DNA of 64,000 nt from Frankineae bacterium MT45 (lineage in GTDB: Bacteria > Actinomycetota > Actinomycetes > Mycobacteriales > Jatrophihabitantaceae): positions 1,178,001-1,242,000 of the forward strand of contig LT629697.1 in the NCBI GenBank assembly GCA_900100325.1, read 5' to 3'. Below are positions 61,949-64,000 of this stretch, one piece after another (the stretch's first letter is position 1; every line of letters starts with the position of its first letter). A program made the translations under genes and the position numbers. Under the pieces are notes generated by a model. It was not told the DNA's origin and made no database searches. It saw only the letters and a program-made list of their open reading frames with translations.

Positions 61949-63375
61949 TGGAGGGCGTCTACAGCGTCGCGCAGATCCGGGGCGCCGAGGAGCAGCTGAT
62001 GGCGCAGCTCCCCGACGGCGCCCTGATGGCCCGGGCCTCGACCGCGCTGGCCACCGTCTGCGCCCGGCAATTGCGGGCGCGCGCCGGCGGCCTCTACGGC
62101 AGCTCGGCGGTGCTGCTGGTCGGCAGCGGGAACAACGGCGCGGATGCGCTCTACGCCGGCGCCATCCTGGCCCGGCGTGGCGTCTGCGTGTCGGCGGCCC
62201 TCCTCGATCAGCCGAGAACGCACGAGGCCGCCCTGGCCGCCTTCCGGGCCGCGGGCGGCCGGGTTGCGGCCGAGCCCGCCGCGATACTGGCCCGCGCCGA
62301 CCTCGTGCTGGACGGCATTCTCGGCATCGGCGGCCGGGGCGCCTTGCGCCCGGAGGCGGCCGAACTGGTGGCCGCGATTGGGGATGGGGTCGTCGTCGCC
62401 GTGGACATCCCGTCCGGCGTCGACGCCGACAGCGGGGTGGTCGAGGGCGCCTGCGTCACCGCTGACGTCACCGTCACCTTCGGCGGCCTGAAGGCCGGAC
62501 TGATCAGCGGCGCCGGTGCGGCTCGCAGCGGGCAGGTGCAGCTGGTCGACATCGGCCTCGACCTGCCAGAGCCACAGCTGCGAGTGCTGGAGGCGGCGGA
62601 CGTCGCGGCCCTGCTGCGGCAGCCGACGGAGACCGACGACAAATACACCCGCGGCGTGGTCGGGGTCATCGCCGGCTCCGCGCAGTACTCCGGGGCCGGG
62701 CTGCTGGCCACCGGTTCGGCCCGTCACGGCGGGGCCGGGATGGTGCGCTATCTGGGCACCGCGCCGGAGCAGATCCGGGCCCACTACCCGGACGTCGTGG
62801 TCCACGAGGCGACCGAACCAGGGCAGGTGCGCGTGCAGGCTTGGGTGATCGGGCCGGGTATCGGCACGGACGCCGACGCGCGCAGCCTGCTGGCGCAGAC
62901 TCTGGCCACCGACGTCCCGGTGCTGGTGGATGCGGACGGGATTACCCTGCTGGCCCAGGAGAAGCAGCTGCTGGCTGGCCGCCGCGCAGCCACCCTGCTC
63001 ACCCCGCACGACCGGGAGTTCGAGCGGCTGGCCGGCCGGGTAAGCGGTGACCGGATCGCCTCGGCGCGCCGGGCGGCCCGGGAGCTGGACGTGACGCTGC
63101 TCCTCAAGGGTGACGCCACTGTGATCGCCAGCCCCGACGGCACCGCGTTCGTCAACCCGACCGGCACCCCGTGGCTGGGCAGCGCCGGCACCGGCGACGT
63201 GCTCAGCGGGCTCGTCGGCGCGCTGCTGGCCACCGGTCTCCCGACCCAGCTGGCGGCGGCCGTCGGGGCCTACCTGCACGGTGTCGCCGGGCAGATCGCG
63301 GGGGCCGGAGGCAATCCGAACGCCGCCGACGTGCTGGCGAAGCTGCCGGCTGCGGTCGCGTCCGTCCGCGGATAG
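61948..63375 (+). CDS. nnr: Bifunctional NAD(P)H-hydrate epimerase/dehydratase
   Basis: A 475-residue repair enzyme for damaged NAD(P)H hydrates. The N-terminal YjeF-N epimerase domain (about 1-210) has GSGNNGADALYAG, LDGILGIGGRG and VAVDIPSGVDADSG. The C-terminal ribokinase-like dehydratase (about 215-475) has GVVGVIAGSAQYSGAG, VIGPGIG, and GSAGTGDVLSG with the catalytic Asp. The epimerase converts the R to the S hydrate; the dehydratase restores NAD(P)H using ADP. The ATG at 61948 overlaps the YhhN stop. alr follows after 14 nt. Confidence 0.95.
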   Translation: MEGVYSVAQIRGAEEQLMAQLPDGALMARASTALATVCARQLRARAGGLYGSSAVLLVGSGNNGADALYAGAILARRGVCVSAALLDQPRTHEAALAAFRAAGGRVAAEPAAILARADLVLDGILGIGGRGALRPEAAELVAAIGDGVVVAVDIPSGVDADSGVVEGACVTADVTVTFGGLKAGLISGAGAARSGQVQLVDIGLDLPEPQLRVLEAADVAALLRQPTETDDKYTRGVVGVIAGSAQYSGAGLLATGSARHGGAGMVRYLGTAPEQIRAHYPDVVVHEATEPGQVRVQAWVIGPGIGTDADARSLLAQTLATDVPVLVDADGITLLAQEKQLLAGRRAATLLTPHDREFERLAGRVSGDRIASARRAARELDVTLLLKGDATVIASPDGTAFVNPTGTPWLGSAGTGDVLSGLVGALLATGLPTQLAAAVGAYLHGVAGQIAGAGGNPNAADVLAKLPAAVASVRG

Positions 63376-63389
63376 GTCAGACTTAGAGG

Positions 63390-64000
63390 ATGCCCCGCAC
63401 CGAAGCCGTCGTCGATCTGGCGGCGATCCGAAGCAATGTGGCGACCCTGCGCGCCGCGACCACCGCCGAGGTGATGGCCGTGGTCAAAGCCGACGGCTAC
63501 GGCCACGGTCTGCTCCAGTCGGCCCGGGCCGCGCAGGCCGGTGGCGCCAGCTGGCTCGGCGTCGCCATCATCGACGAGGCCCTGGAGCTGCGGGCGGCCG
63601 GTGTCCAGGGACCGATCCTGACCTGGCTCTGGACCCCGTCGGAGGCCGAGAAGGTTGGCGCGGCGATCCTCGCCGGGATCGATCTCAGCGTGAACGGAAT
63701 CGCGGCGCTGCGCCTGGTCATCGACCAGGCCCGGCGGGCCGGGGTGCGGGCGCGCGTCCACCTCAAGATCGACACCGGGCTCTCCCGCAACGGCGCCTAC
63801 GTCACCGATTGGCCGGAGGTGGTCCGAGCCACCGCGGCCGCAGTCTCCGACGGGTACCTCGAGGCGGTCGGGATCTGGAGCCACTTCGCCTACGCCGACG
63901 AGCCCGGCCACCCCACGATCGCCCGGCAGCTCGATAACTTCCAGCAGGCGGTCGACCTGGCGGCCCGCTCCGGCGTCGTGGTGCAGGTGCGCCACCTGGC
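63390..64000 (+). CDS. alr: Alanine racemase (5' part, cut by the window end)
   Basis: About 203 codons are visible. The PLP lysine is Lys33 in VVKADGYGHG; VHLKIDTGLSRNG and the GIWSHFAYAD segment follow, as in fold-type III alanine racemases. The enzyme makes D-alanine for peptidoglycan. The catalytic Tyr and the C-terminal domain lie beyond the window, so completeness cannot be judged. AGAGG just upstream of the ATG and the short gap place it in the nnr transcript. Confidence 0.95.
   Translation, partial: MPRTEAVVDLAAIRSNVATLRAATTAEVMAVVKADGYGHGLLQSARAAQAGGASWLGVAIIDEALELRAAGVQGPILTWLWTPSEAEKVGAAILAGIDLSVNGIAALRLVIDQARRAGVRARVHLKIDTGLSRNGAYVTDWPEVVRATAAAVSDGYLEAVGIWSHFAYADEPGHPTIARQLDNFQQAVDLAARSGVVVQVRHL

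Overview
The window is chromosomal DNA of a high-GC actinobacterium. Visual inspection suggests roughly two-thirds G+C. Starts are often GTG, genes are frequently coupled by ATGA or GTGA overlaps, and many starts sit 6-9 nt behind a TANNNT hexamer with no Shine-Dalgarno, as in leaderless mRNAs. Gene content and order resemble two blocks known from Mycobacterium and other actinobacteria: an ercc3/cspB/MarR/trmH/sepH/serC/citA block, and an rplM-rpsI-glmM-glmS-nnr-alr block. Futalosine-pathway genes mqnB and mqnD in the first block point away from Mycobacterium, toward Streptomyces, Acidothermus and Frankia-like lineages. No genus can be named from the sequence alone.

Layout. 0-9 kb: the end of an unrecognised gene, a carboxymuconolactone-decarboxylase-family gene, two cold-shock genes (cspA-like at 867, cspB-like at 8540), the XPB-type helicase with its partner, an LD-carboxypeptidase-like S66 protein and small membrane proteins. 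9-14 kb: an aldo/keto reductase and a minus-strand run of MFS transporter, DUF2771 lipoprotein, mqnB and mqnD. 14-17 kb: DUF3027, DUF2530 and a fused pabB-pabC. 17.3-22.5 kb: a 1725-residue secreted multidomain protein with 49 Thr-Pro dipeptides. 22.5-27.7 kb: a DUF4242 protein, a large LuxR-type regulator, a membrane/DUF5995 pair and a GNAT enzyme. 27.7-30.3 kb: MarR, MFS and TrmH/SpoU methyltransferase. 30.3-32.9 kb: a structured leader and a secreted S1-type protease. 32.9-36.6 kb: a heterodimeric ABC exporter. 36.7-37.7 kb: a low-GC two-gene islet. 37.7-43.4 kb: sepH, serC, citrate synthase, pdxH and an MFS gene. 43.4-45.8 kb: a secreted S53 peptidase. 45.8-52.7 kb: aldose-1-epimerase-like protein, ABC-2 exporter pair, MBL hydrolase, NUDIX, DUF952, ABC-F and SRPBCC. 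52.9-64 kb: rplM, rpsI, glmM, a GT-C-like membrane protein, an Ala/Pro/Thr-rich membrane protein, glmS, an FNR-like flavoprotein, YhhN, nnr and the start of alr.

Functional themes. Cell-envelope precursor supply (glmM, glmS, alr, S66 peptidase, sepH) and cofactor biosynthesis (menaquinone, folate, PLP) dominate the conserved part. The accessory part is secretory: three large exported proteins with repeated beta-sandwich-like modules. No rRNA, tRNA, CRISPR, insertion sequence or prophage was recognised. The least explained items are the structured leader before the S1 protease, the low-GC islet at 36760-37727, a possible Cys/His microprotein at 17093-17206, a 29-nt palindrome before cspB, and the uncharacterised modules of the secreted proteins.
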